Assembly (NCBI GenBank): GCA_965248335.1
Contig: CBDFIY010000002.1
Span: 806,001 to 870,000 of the forward strand
Reading direction: 5' to 3'
From: CAKMZU01 sp965248335
Lineage (GTDB): Bacteria > Pseudomonadota > Gammaproteobacteria > Pseudomonadales > DT-91
Length of the DNA: 64,000 nt
Below, piece after piece: positions 8,007-15,787 of the stretch. Positions within the stretch are counted from its first letter, which is position 1. Each line of letters opens with the position of its first letter. The position numbers and the translations under genes were made by a program. The notes beneath the pieces are model-generated. The model saw only the letters and a list, made by a program, of their open reading frames with translations. It had not been told where the DNA came from and did no database searches.

Positions 8007-8277
8007 ATGAAAATATTAATACTCATTTTTGTATTATCCATTTCTCCTATTACGAACAGCTTCGATATATTAAAAATTATTCTTTTTTTAGTGTTCATCA
8101 TCATCATCATCATCATCAACATCATCAACAAGTACATTTCGGTACAATGAAAATTTTTTCAAGAGCGTAACAGATTCAAATTCAACCGAAGTAAAAACGG
8201 CAGATAATAGCGTAGCTGTAGCCAAAGAAGCACAAACATTACAAGACTGCATGACTGTACTAAGCAAGAAAAAGTAA
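8007..8277 (+). pseudogene. Cassette 2: small membrane protein ORF, probably frameshifted
   Basis: From ATG 8007 the frame encodes 47 residues (MKILILIFVLSISPITNSF, then an Ile run) and stops at 8150. Immediately after, a different frame stays open to a TAA at 8275-8277 (ending AVAKEAQTLQDCMTVLSKKK), suggesting a longer original protein. T7 (8083 region) and the CAT repeat (about 8094-8117) are obvious slippage points. An upstream start at 7866 would read through the attC-like site and is not credible. No family is recognised. Confidence 0.45.
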
Positions 8278-8334
8278 AGTCAGGGCAGTCAAAAAACTCC
8301 CTAAACTGCTTACTACTTTGTATAACCAACAGCT

Positions 8335-8395
8335 CACATAACCTCAAGCACACCAGATCGCGGTACGCGATTCTGAGTGCTGCGTTTTGTTAGGT
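8335..8395 (+). repeat. attC-like site 2
   Basis: The left arm is CACATAAC with inner arm AAGCACACC; the right part is GAGTGCTGCG then GTTAGGT, which matches the attC core consensus GTTRRRY exactly. The terminal stem differs from the other sites (GATCGCGGTACGCGATTC), as expected of independent cassettes. Confidence 0.65.
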
Positions 8396-8445
8396 TGCGA
8401 TTAGCTTGGCGAAGCCAACAGAAAGAATAAAATAAGGAAAAGTAA

Positions 8446-8625
8446 ATGGTTGAAGTTATTATGGCAGTCACGCTAGTTATTATATTTCTTTTAATATTGC
8501 GAGACGGGATAATCAAGTCTTTTAAAGTTGGCTACTACGAACAAAAGCTAAGAAATAAGGATATTGACATCAGCAACATGGAAAACGCTAAACTATTAGA
8601 CATCATTAAATTTCTAGCAACATAA
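8446..8625 (+). CDS. Cassette 3: small membrane protein, 59 aa
   Basis: ATG 8446 follows a good AAGGAAAAG ribosome site. The product begins MVEVIMAVTLVIIFLLILRD, a single N-terminal membrane helix with a short basic/acidic cytoplasmic tail ending IIKFLAT. The TAA stop lies inside the left arm of attC-like site 3, typical of cassette genes. No family is recognised. The size and topology resemble the many tiny membrane proteins found in cassette arrays. Confidence 0.65.
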   Translation: MVEVIMAVTLVIIFLLILRDGIIKSFKVGYYEQKLRNKDIDISNMENAKLLDIIKFLAT

Positions 8626-8694
8626 CCGAAAGCACACCGGCGAGCGTAGCGAGTCCAGCCACGAAGGGGCGATGGTGCTGCGCGTTGTTATGTG
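8620..8694 (+). repeat. attC-like site 3
   Basis: Nearly identical to site 1 (same GGCGAGCGTAGCGAGTCC core and GTTATGTG end), with a single-base change in the terminal stem (CCACGAAGGGG). It overlaps the stop codon of the cassette 3 gene. Confidence 0.65.
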
Positions 8695-8759
8695 AATGAA
8701 CCTTTTATATAAAAATAGCACAAATATAATTACACAATTAGATTTATGAGCACCCTAAA

Positions 8760-8978
8760 ATGAAAAAAAATATATTAATAATATTTACCTTATTTGTTAT
8801 TCAGTTTTCAGATCAATCTTACAGTAACGGTGAGGCCACAGAAAAGCTTACAAATAGTTATAAAAATAGCGCAGTGATAAATGGAGCGATGTTCCATCTA
8901 CATGGAATACGTCCCGAAGCTACGGAAAACGCTCAAGAAAAAATTCGATCTACGGCAATCATGTCATCATACTTATAG
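8760..8978 (+). CDS. Cassette 4: small exported protein, 72 aa
   Basis: A short protein with a signal-like N-terminus (MKKNILIIFTLFVIQFSDQS) and a polar tail; no known motif. No clear ribosome site precedes the ATG, so the start is uncertain. It lies between attC-like sites 3 and 4 on the cassette strand. I cannot assign a function. Confidence 0.55.
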   Translation: MKKNILIIFTLFVIQFSDQSYSNGEATEKLTNSYKNSAVINGAMFHLHGIRPEATENAQEKIRSTAIMSSYL

Positions 8979-9006
8979 CATCAAGGGCATACAGTAGACT
9001 CAAACG

Positions 9007-9075
9007 CACATAACCGTAAGCACACCGGCGAGCGTAGCGAGTCCAGCCCCAAAGGGGCGATGGTGCTGCGTGTTG
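9007..9075 (+). repeat. attC-like site 4, truncated on the right
   Basis: The same sequence as site 1 up to GGTGCTGCGTGTTG, where the expected TTATGTG is missing and IS3-tip sequence begins. The cassette cluster therefore ends at a rearrangement junction. Confidence 0.65.
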
Positions 9076-9088
9076 CCCCCTGTGTCAG
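9076..9088 (-). mobile_element. Scrap of an IS3 end
   Basis: CCCCCTGTGTCAG equals the last 13 bases of the IS3 copies read inward. The following bases diverge at once. It looks like the residue of an excised or recombined copy between attC-like site 4 and the GNAT remnant. Confidence 0.5.
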
Positions 9089-9360
9089 ACTTCCTTATCA
9101 ATCCAGAAAAAACCAATACGCGCGCGATAAAAGTTTATGAAAAAAACGGCTTTTCTCCTATCGATATTTTTATTGCGGATTGGCATCCTGTACCGCATCT
9201 ACTGATGTATATACCGATCACACTTGAAGATGCAAGGGCGTTGGCCGCGCTCGCTCACCCCAATCACTTACGGGCTGTAAGCTCATGGGGATTCGCTCGC
9301 TTGCCGCCTTCTTGCATCTCCAATTCCGATGGGTATAAAGCAAACCGTTTTGATCATTAA
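9089..9360 (+). pseudogene. GNAT acetyltransferase C-terminal remnant with in-frame palindromic element
   Basis: The frame reads DFLINPEKTNTRAIKVYEKN, GFSPIDIFIADWHPVPHLLM, the end of a GNAT-fold acetyl-CoA acetyltransferase (N-x-RAI-x2-YEKxGF motif) similar in style to AAC(6')-type enzymes. Its N-terminal part is missing. Palindromic element R1 (9212-9335 plus TA) is inserted near the end without breaking the frame. Removing 126 bp joins LLMY to KANRFDH and the stop. The substrate is unknown and the remnant cannot be active. Confidence 0.65.
9212..9335 (+). repeat. Palindromic MITE-like element R1 (124 bp)
   Basis: The first of seven copies in this window. The tips are TACCGATCAC...GATGGGTA, the sub-terminal arms TTGAAGATGCAAG/CTTGCATCTCCAA are inverted, and the element is flanked by TA on both sides (9210-9211 and 9336-9337). 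One frame is open throughout and is used by the GNAT remnant. Confidence 0.9.
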
Positions 9361-9369
9361 GAATTACCG

Positions 9370-10146
9370 CTATCGATAATTAACCAATAGCTCTTCGACG
9401 ACAGCATTATTAGGTAACGATAAAATGTGCGAGGTAAGCTTCGCTAAATCTTCAGGTTGTGTCATGACTTCTGGTGACATGCCGTTAGAAATTAATTTGA
9501 TCATGTCGGTATTAACGCAGCTGGTACAAATTGAGCATACACGAATACCTTCATCATAACCCGCTATTTGAATGCCTTTACATAACGCTAGTTGTGCATG
9601 CTTTGATGCTGCGTAGCCTATAATCTTTGCGTAGCTTTTGTCATTTTTTATGCGCTTGCCAGCCATACTGACAAATACAATCATACGACCATCCCCAGTC
9701 TTTTTTAACTCAGGCAGTACTGCTTGGGCAAGACGGTAGGTGCCTTTTGCATTCACATCCATAAGTTCGTCAAAAACTGATTCGTCAGCTTGCTCGATAT
9801 CCCAAAGCTTAAGCAAGCCTGCCACATGGATAACGCCATCGATTTTATGAAATTTTTCTTTTGCATGGTTTACCCAATCGACTGCACTTTGTTTGTCTTT
9901 AGCTTCATAGTAATGCGCATCACAACCTGCAAGGTCTTCAGGGATGTCTTGAGTTTTTCGTACACCCAAACTGAGTGTGTATCCTTCTGCTTTTAATTGA
10001 CGAGCAACGGCTAAGCCAATACCACGGGTAGCGCCTGTAACCATGATGACTTTATCCTGAGTGTTATCGCTATCGGGTGTACTGCTATAGGCTGGATAAA
10101 GTATAAATAAAAGGAAAAAAGTAAATATTGAGGTAAGGTTATTCAT
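9370..10146 (-). CDS. Short-chain dehydrogenase/reductase with N-terminal signal/anchor
   Basis: An NAD(P)-dependent SDR of 258 residues. Residues 1-22 form a hydrophobic signal or anchor (SIFTFFLLFILYPAYS), unusual for a cytosolic SDR. The cofactor motif TGATRGIG is at about residues 37-44, the NAG-like VAGLL follows, and the catalytic Ser (VFVSMAGK) and YxxxK (YAASK) are in place. The substrate cannot be told. It is transcribed divergently from fumC across a 187-bp gap. The N-terminal helix suggests membrane attachment or export. Confidence 0.85.
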   Translation of the reverse strand: MNNLTSIFTFFLLFILYPAYSSTPDSDNTQDKVIMVTGATRGIGLAVARQLKAEGYTLSLGVRKTQDIPEDLAGCDAHYYEAKDKQSAVDWVNHAKEKFHKIDGVIHVAGLLKLWDIEQADESVFDELMDVNAKGTYRLAQAVLPELKKTGDGRMIVFVSMAGKRIKNDKSYAKIIGYAASKHAQLALCKGIQIAGYDEGIRVCSICTSCVNTDMIKLISNGMSPEVMTQPEDLAKLTSHILSLPNNAVVEELLVNYR

Positions 10147-10333
10147 AGTATTATTACGTATAGAGTTGTTTATATGGACTATTTTTATTGTTTTAGTTCC
10201 GCCTGTGTTCTCAAAGTCTATTCATTTTCATAGAACTGTTATTGATAAAAAGATTGGCCTTGCAACGTAAATGTATGAAAGATTGTCTAACCTAGTTGTT
10301 AAATTATGAATGTACCGATAGATAGAGCTATGT

Positions 10334-11746
10334 ATGGCTACTGAAACCACGAATAAAGACCCCTTTGGTGAAATCGCTATTGATAAAGGGGCGCTTTGGG
10401 GGAAGCAGACGCAACGTTCGTTATTGCATTTTAATATTGGCGATCATCGATTTGAACGCAGTTTTATTGATGCTTTAGTTGTGATAAAACGCTGTTGTGC
10501 CGAGGTGAATTGTGATGAAAAATTGCTGAATGAAGATAAAATGCAAGCGATCATTGCGGCCTGCGACGACATTTTACAAGGCCGTTACGATGACCAGTTT
10601 CCTTTACATGTGTGGCAAACAGGGTCAGGCACGCAAACCAATATGAATGTCAATGAGGTCATTGCAGCACTCGCAACGGCTTATTTGAAAGAGAAAACGA
10701 AGAAAGGTGCAGCAAAAAAACAAAGTGTGCTAATTCACCCGAATGATCACGTCAATATGTCTCAATCTTCCAATGATGTGTTTCCAACAGCGATGCATAC
10801 GACTGTAGCAACCCAAACGCATAAAGTGTTACTGGGGGGGATTGATGACTTATTGGAAACACTGACAAGTAAACAAAAAGCTTTCGAGGCAATATTTACT
10901 GTAGGGCGTACTCACATGATGGATGCTTTACCTTTATCGACGGGTGCTGAGCTATCGGCTTTTGTCAATCAATTAGCATCAGCAAAAGTGGCAATCACAG
11001 AAAGCTTGGTCGGTGTTTATGCATTAGCTATTGGTGGTACAGCTGTAGGTTCGGGTGCTAATGCGCCTCAAGGGTTTGGCGAGCAAGTTTCAAGGCGACT
11101 CGCAAAGCATTATGACTTACCGTTTAAAGCGCATGCCAATCGCTACGCGGCTGTATCAGGTGAAGATGCTTTGGTACGTTTTAGCGCCTCGCTTAAACAG
11201 TTAGCCGTGGTATTGAACAAAATAGCCAATGATTTTCGTCTGTTGGGCAGTGGGCCGCGCTGCGGGCTTAACGAATGGCAGCTTCCTGCGAATGAGCCAG
11301 GCAGTTCGATCATGCCCGGTAAGGTGAATCCCACACAATGTGAAGCATTAAGCATGGTTTGCCTGCAAGTTTTTGGTAATGATCTAACCCTCTCAATGGC
11401 GGCTTCACAAGGTCAGTTACAGCTCAATACGTATCGCCCGGTGATTATTCACAATGCGCTAGAAAGTATTACGCTTTTATCTGAATCCATGCAAGCTTTC
11501 GCACAGTATTGTGTTTCGGGGCTTAAAGTTAACCAGCATCAAATCGATAAAAACATGCAGCAAAATTTATCAGCTGTCACGTTACTCGCGCCAAAAATTG
11601 GTTATGAGGTAGCGGCAAGTATTGTGCATGAGGCACATGAGAAATCACTGTCGTTAGCAGAGGCTGCGGAAGTTTTAGGTTTGTTTGATCAAAAAGCATT
11701 TAGTGCACTGCTAGATGCGCAATTGAAGGAGCAGTTTCTTGGGTAA
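10334..11746 (+). CDS. fumC: Class II fumarate hydratase
   Basis: An iron-independent fumarase that interconverts fumarate and L-malate in the citric acid cycle. The 470 residues match the family length. Signature regions are TGSGTQTNMNVNEV (about 100), HPNDHVNMSQSSNDVFPTAMH split over two lines of sequence (about 138) and the lyase signature GSSIMPGKVNPTQCE (about 322). No damage is seen. An ATG three bases upstream (10331) is in the same frame but would add one residue only if used. A palindromic element (R2) follows 9 bp after the stop. Confidence 0.97.
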   Translation: MATETTNKDPFGEIAIDKGALWGKQTQRSLLHFNIGDHRFERSFIDALVVIKRCCAEVNCDEKLLNEDKMQAIIAACDDILQGRYDDQFPLHVWQTGSGTQTNMNVNEVIAALATAYLKEKTKKGAAKKQSVLIHPNDHVNMSQSSNDVFPTAMHTTVATQTHKVLLGGIDDLLETLTSKQKAFEAIFTVGRTHMMDALPLSTGAELSAFVNQLASAKVAITESLVGVYALAIGGTAVGSGANAPQGFGEQVSRRLAKHYDLPFKAHANRYAAVSGEDALVRFSASLKQLAVVLNKIANDFRLLGSGPRCGLNEWQLPANEPGSSIMPGKVNPTQCEALSMVCLQVFGNDLTLSMAASQGQLQLNTYRPVIIHNALESITLLSESMQAFAQYCVSGLKVNQHQIDKNMQQNLSAVTLLAPKIGYEVAASIVHEAHEKSLSLAEAAEVLGLFDQKAFSALLDAQLKEQFLG

Positions 11747-11755
11747 TGCTTTATA

Positions 11756-11879
11756 TACCGATCACCCTTGAAGATGCAAGGGTGTTGGCTGCGCTCGCTC
11801 ACCCCAATCACTTACGGGCTGTAAGCTCATGAGGGTTCGCTCGCTTGCCGCCTTCTTGCATCTCCAATTCCGATGGGTA
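11756..11879 (+). repeat. Palindromic MITE-like element R2 (124 bp)
   Basis: The same element as R1, TA-flanked (11754-11755, 11880-11881). A one-base change creates TGA in the frame that is open in most other copies. It lies between fumC and the 3' end of the acyl-CoA dehydrogenase gene. Confidence 0.9.
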
Positions 11880-11949
11880 TAAAGGTAAACTCACGATTGA
11901 GTGAGGCTTTCTAATTGTTTCTCTATGAGGTTTTCGTCACTCATGTGTA

Positions 11950-13051
11950 TACCCATCGCTATTGAAAGTACTTGATTTATAAAGAGTAAATAATCATAGT
12001 GCGCAGATGCTGAAAATCGACCTGACAAAAAACGAAAAACTTGCACTGGAATTGCGTCATGCCGGCAAGCAAGCAAGAGACAGTAGAGAAAGTGATCGTT
12101 TGAAGGTCGTTTTGTTGCGGTCGGAAGGCTGGTCGACAAGAATGATCGCTCAGGCATTAAGAAAAGATGAGTCCACGATTGTTCGGCATCTTAATGATTA
12201 CCTAAATGATGAAAAGTTATTATCAACCAATGGCGGCTCCAAAGGTTACCTAGATAACGAGCAATCTCAGTTGCTGGTTACTCATTTGTCAGGAAAAATA
12301 TATACCCAAGTGAGCCAAATTGGTCATTATATTAAAACAACTTGGGGTGTGCAGTTTAGTGTTTCAGGGCTAACCCAGTGGTTACACCAAAAGGGTTTCA
12401 GCTATAAAAAGCCTAAAGGCATTCCACATAAGTTTGATGTTGAAAAACAAGCGCAATTTATTGAAAAGTATGAAGCGCTAAAAGCTGAGCTATCAGAGGG
12501 TGAAGCCTTACTGTTCATGGACGCAGTTCATCCAACTCAAGCAACAAAAATCACATCGGGATGGATCAAAACGGGTGTCGATAAACCCATAGAGACCACG
12601 GGAAGTCGGACACGGCTCAATATAATAGGTGCTATCGAACTCACCCATATAGAAGAAGCTATTATTGGCCAATATGACACCGTTAATGGCGATTCGATTA
12701 TTGAATTTTTCCATAAAATACGAGCACATTATAGTGAGAAGACAGTGCATTTAGTTTTAGGTGGAGCTGGCTATCATAAATCCAAGGCTGTCCTGAGCGC
12801 TGCGGACAAGTTAGGCATTAAACTTCACACCTTGCCACCATACAGCCCAAATCTAAACCCCATAGAGCGGCTGTGGAAGGTGATGAACGAAAAAGTCAGG
12901 AATAACCAGTACTTTTCCACGGCAAAGGATTTTAAAAATAAAATTAGCGAGTTTTTTGAAAAAATACTACCTGAAATTGGCGCTGATTTAGGCAGTAGAA
13001 TTAATGATAATTTCCAACAGCTAAATCGCGCACATTGAAGTCAGTTGGGTA
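11950..13051 (+). mobile_element. IS630-family element (1102 bp)
   Basis: Delimited by TACCCATCG on the left and GTTGGGTA on the right with TA duplications at 11948-11949 and 13052-13053, the target choice of the IS630/Tc1-mariner group. Collapsing the duplication restores the acyl-CoA dehydrogenase reading frame. The inverted tips share TACCCA with the palindromic elements; the left tip shares nine bases (TACCCATCG). Confidence 0.92.
12007..13038 (+). CDS. IS630-family transposase, second catalytic Asp replaced
   Basis: 343 residues: an N-terminal helix-turn-helix (STRMIAQALRKDESTIVRHL, about 43-62), a second winged segment (about 95-135) and a DDE core. The first Asp is in LLFMDAVHPT (about D172) and the Glu in NLNPIERLWK (about E287). 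At the second position the family normally reads VLDxAxxHKS, but here it is LVLGGAGYHKS, so Asp is replaced by Gly near residue 252 and the enzyme is probably inactive. The frame is otherwise intact and the element is still bounded by its TA duplication. Confidence 0.92.
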   Translation: MLKIDLTKNEKLALELRHAGKQARDSRESDRLKVVLLRSEGWSTRMIAQALRKDESTIVRHLNDYLNDEKLLSTNGGSKGYLDNEQSQLLVTHLSGKIYTQVSQIGHYIKTTWGVQFSVSGLTQWLHQKGFSYKKPKGIPHKFDVEKQAQFIEKYEALKAELSEGEALLFMDAVHPTQATKITSGWIKTGVDKPIETTGSRTRLNIIGAIELTHIEEAIIGQYDTVNGDSIIEFFHKIRAHYSEKTVHLVLGGAGYHKSKAVLSAADKLGIKLHTLPPYSPNLNPIERLWKVMNEKVRNNQYFSTAKDFKNKISEFFEKILPEIGADLGSRINDNFQQLNRAH

Positions 13052-14273
13052 TATTCTAAAAAATAGCGCTTCCCGGCACCATTGTTGCGTAGGGTGACCT
13101 AAGGTAAACCCTCGGCCTTTTGCGATAATTAATGCGGCTTGTGAAAGCCTTGTAATAAAATTATTGGCTTTTGTGCGTATTTCATGTGATTTGTTAAAGT
13201 CTTCTGCTGCAATAATATTAAATAAATTGTCTTTAAGTATGCCGTATTCTGCATCAAATTTTCGGTAAGCCTCTTTTATTTTTGGTCTATTTTGTGTTTC
13301 ATTTTTTACATAGTTTAATATAGGGGTGCAAAGCCCTAGTGCACGTATAGGTGCATTAAAAACAATCCAAGGTGTTCTTTTTTTGCGGTGCATGAATTCA
13401 TTGTTTGAGATTTCACTGACTAACCATTTTTGATGCACGCTAACCTGCTTAAATGTCATTTTTGATGTGTTCGTTTCATTAAACGAGAGTAATTCGGCTG
13501 GTGGCTCGGTAGTAATGTTTTTAGTGGTCATAGGAAGAGCAATAGAAATAACGCTCTCATCAGGCGTCACGCCTGCAACCAAAACATAATCAGCAACATT
13601 GGCACCACTCACCCAAGGGGTAAAACCATTGAGCATAAAATGGTCATTATGTTTTTCGATGGTTAACGCAGGTTTCTCAAGGTGTTGGCAGCTATTAAGG
13701 ACTTGGGAAATGCCATTTGTGATGAATGTTTGGCTTTGATGCAGTGGGTTAATAATTTCTTTATTTAACCAAGGGTCATTGGCTGCCTGTATCCGTATAT
13801 AAGCAGCTATGCTTTGCAAAAAAATAAAACTAGTGATTTGGCAATACTCACTTAATTTTAAAAATGCGATTGAAGCGCTTATTTGATCATTTGTGTCGGA
13901 TGGGTCTTTTGTCGCAAACCAGTCGTAAAGATTATATTTGTTGCAGAGCGCAAGTTGCTCCTTTGGCCATTCAGCATTTTTTGGAAGCGTTGCAAGGTGG
14001 TCAAAGAACGGATTTAAGTCTTCAAGGTACATGTTTCTTTCCGTGTGAAGCGATTAACCGATGAATGCTATGCTGACTTACCTCTATTGGCTTTCATTAG
14101 AGAGAGTGCTTAATGAAAGGTTCAGATTAAAACGTAGTAACCATTTGTGATTTCGGTAGGAGAATTTTGTCGTGTGATGAGCAGGAAGTGTAATGAGAAT
14201 AGCGTGTTAAGGGGGAGTAGCTGCAGGCATTATGGCGGTATTAACCTGCAGTAGGTTGATGCATTGGCGCTGA

Positions 14274-14840
14274 TTATTGGCGAATACCTTCAACTAAAAG
14301 CTCTAGCTCAACGTTTGTTGATTTAGGCCCAAGCATCTCCTTGATGCCATAGTCACCCAATCTGATGGTTGTTTTGCCTGCAAAGCCTACTCGGTAACCG
14401 CCCCAAGGATCTTTGCCTTCGCCAACTTTAGTGATGGGGAAAGTGATTGTTTTGGTAACGCCATGAAGAGTAAATTTTCCAGTTAATGTACCTTGTGTAT
14501 CACCTTTGGCGACATAGCTTGTACTTTCAAAGGTGGCTGTTGGGTACTTATGCACATCAAGAAAATCTTTGCCCTTTAAATGCTTGTCTCGCTCAGCATG
14601 ATTGGAATCAATACTGTTGGTTTGGATAACGACTTTGATCTTTGCATCACTCGGTTTTTTTGCATCATAACTAAAACCACCGTCAAACGTATTAAACCGG
14701 CCAGTTAGCCAGCTGTACCCGAGGTGTTGAATTTTAAAATTGATAAAAGCATGTGCACCTGCAGTGTCTATTTTGTAGTCCGCTGCGTTGGTGAGGGCGG
14801 CGCCTGCTACCAATAATGCCGTTATTAGGTATTTTTTCAT
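14274..14840 (-). CDS. YceI-family periplasmic lipocalin-like protein
   Basis: 188 residues with a signal peptide (MKKYLITALLVAGAALTNA). YceI domain features: DTAGAHAFINFKIQHLGYSW, HLKGKDFLDVHKYPTATFES and the closing LGPKSTNVELELLVEG. YceI proteins form an isoprenoid-binding beta-barrel in the periplasm. The gene lies 56 bp downstream of a cytochrome b561 gene on the same strand, a common pairing that suggests a role around membrane quinones or redox stress (inference). Confidence 0.93.
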   Translation of the reverse strand: MKKYLITALLVAGAALTNAADYKIDTAGAHAFINFKIQHLGYSWLTGRFNTFDGGFSYDAKKPSDAKIKVVIQTNSIDSNHAERDKHLKGKDFLDVHKYPTATFESTSYVAKGDTQGTLTGKFTLHGVTKTITFPITKVGEGKDPWGGYRVGFAGKTTIRLGDYGIKEMLGPKSTNVELELLVEGIRQ

Positions 14841-14896
14841 GAGTTTACCCTACGTTTTTTATGTTTATAGTTTTATTTATTGTTGTGTTTTGTGCG

Positions 14897-15439
14897 TTAT
14901 TTGCTTTTTATCATGCGCATAAGCGCACCGTCTTTATTAATGAATTGGTGTTTGAGTGCTGCAAGGCCATGAAAGCTTGCCAGCGCGATCAAAAGGTAGG
15001 CGAGTATCTCATGAATTTCTCCAGAGAGGTCTTCCTGCTGATCAAAACTGAGAGGTAACGCGGGAATGGTAACGAGAGTAAAAATTTCTATGCCACGACC
15101 ATCAGCGGTAGAAATTAAATAGCCAGTAAGCATTAAGGTAAACATCAACAAATAGAGTAACCCATGTACTGCTTTGGCGGACATTTGCTCCCATTTAGGC
15201 CCGGCTAACGGGGTGGGTGTAGTGCTGATAAAAGACCAGATGGTTCTAAACACCAGTAAAAGCAAAAGCAACATACCTATGCTTTTATGCAAATCGACAG
15301 ACCCTTTTCGCCATGCATCATAATAGCCGAGATCCATCATGTAGAGGCCTAGCCCGAACATAAAGAAAATACTTAACGCCATTAGCCAATGGATAAGTCG
15401 AGAGATTAAGCCGTAGTGAGTAGAGTTATTTTTAAGCAT
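14897..15439 (-). CDS. Cytochrome b561 (CybB-like)
   Basis: A 180-residue inner-membrane dihaem cytochrome with four transmembrane helices. The expected haem-ligating histidines appear as SRLIHWLMALSIFFMF (helix 1), DLHKSIGMLLLLLLVF (helix 2), HGLLYLLMFTLMLTG (helix 3) and IHEILAYLLIALASFHGLAALKH split over helix 4. This family transfers electrons between quinol and acceptors; E. coli CybB oxidises superoxide to reduce quinone. It is first in an operon with the YceI gene. Confidence 0.92.
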   Translation of the reverse strand: MLKNNSTHYGLISRLIHWLMALSIFFMFGLGLYMMDLGYYDAWRKGSVDLHKSIGMLLLLLLVFRTIWSFISTTPTPLAGPKWEQMSAKAVHGLLYLLMFTLMLTGYLISTADGRGIEIFTLVTIPALPLSFDQQEDLSGEIHEILAYLLIALASFHGLAALKHQFINKDGALMRMIKSK

Positions 15440-15787
15440 CGTTGGCTCCTTATTTGTGCGTATTCTAACGTCTTATATGGATATGGCTAGAAGATAATGC
15501 TGAATACACTGTTCTATTTTTGAAACAGTAAGCCGTGAGTGAATAACCGTATTTTAAGCGCTTTAATGTTGAACTTTTTAGCGGGAATGACTTCTATGAA
15601 TGGCGTTCTTGTCTTGATGGGCTATGAATGCTGGGATTTTCTATTTGTAAAATAGTATGCGCTTGAATTTTTATGGCAGCTGTTAAGTAGTTATAAATCA
15701 TTACTAGGAATGAATACGTTGAATTTTTTTGTTCAGATATGTGTTATAAGTTTTTTATTTTTTATCATTTTTTTAAATATAGATGAT

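Larger units (their letters stand above)
7317..9075 (+). other. Integron-like gene-cassette cluster (CALIN-like), no integrase
   Basis: Four short cassettes, each with one small ORF, are separated by hairpins of about 60-76 bp with attC architecture. The outer arms are CACATAAC/GTTATGTG (GTTAGGT in one), then comes an unpaired spacer, then an imperfect inner arm AGCACACC/GGTGCTG with extra bases, then a variable terminal stem. ORFs and hairpins all point the same way, as in integron arrays. The left end is cut by IS3 copy 1 and the right end by a scrap of IS3. No tyrosine-recombinase integrase is in the window. The core GTTATGT departs by one base from the GTTRRRY consensus; the GTTAGGT site fits it. 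Confidence 0.65.
11891..14032 (-). pseudogene. Acyl-CoA dehydrogenase-family gene interrupted by IS630
   Basis: Minus-strand gene of the acyl-CoA dehydrogenase family (FAD flavoprotein oxidising acyl-CoA thioesters, passing electrons to ETF). The middle beta-domain motif FMLNGFTPWVSGANVADYVL and the C-terminal helical domain are visible. IS630 sits 18 codons from the end. Removing it joins REALFFRI to HMSDENLIEKQLESLTQS and gives 345 residues, short for the family. As it stands, translation from 14032 runs into the element and ends at 13001 with a new tail of 16 residues (YPTDFNVRDLAVGNYH). The protein may still fold, so loss of function is likely but not certain. The substrate is unknown. 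Confidence 0.75.

Noticed and set aside
8094..8117. CAT repeats as an engineered His tag
   Set aside because: They are natural trinucleotide repeats in an AT-rich cassette and are read mainly as Ile in the open frame; no vector sequence is present.
1..9360. A prophage or genomic island with an integrase
   Set aside because: No phage structural genes, site-specific integrase or tRNA target was found; the mosaic is explained by IS elements and cassettes.
11891..12157. An 88-codon minus-strand frame over the IS630 left end
   Set aside because: It joins IS630 sequence to the 17 last codons of the acyl-CoA dehydrogenase gene and is a chance fusion across the insertion border.
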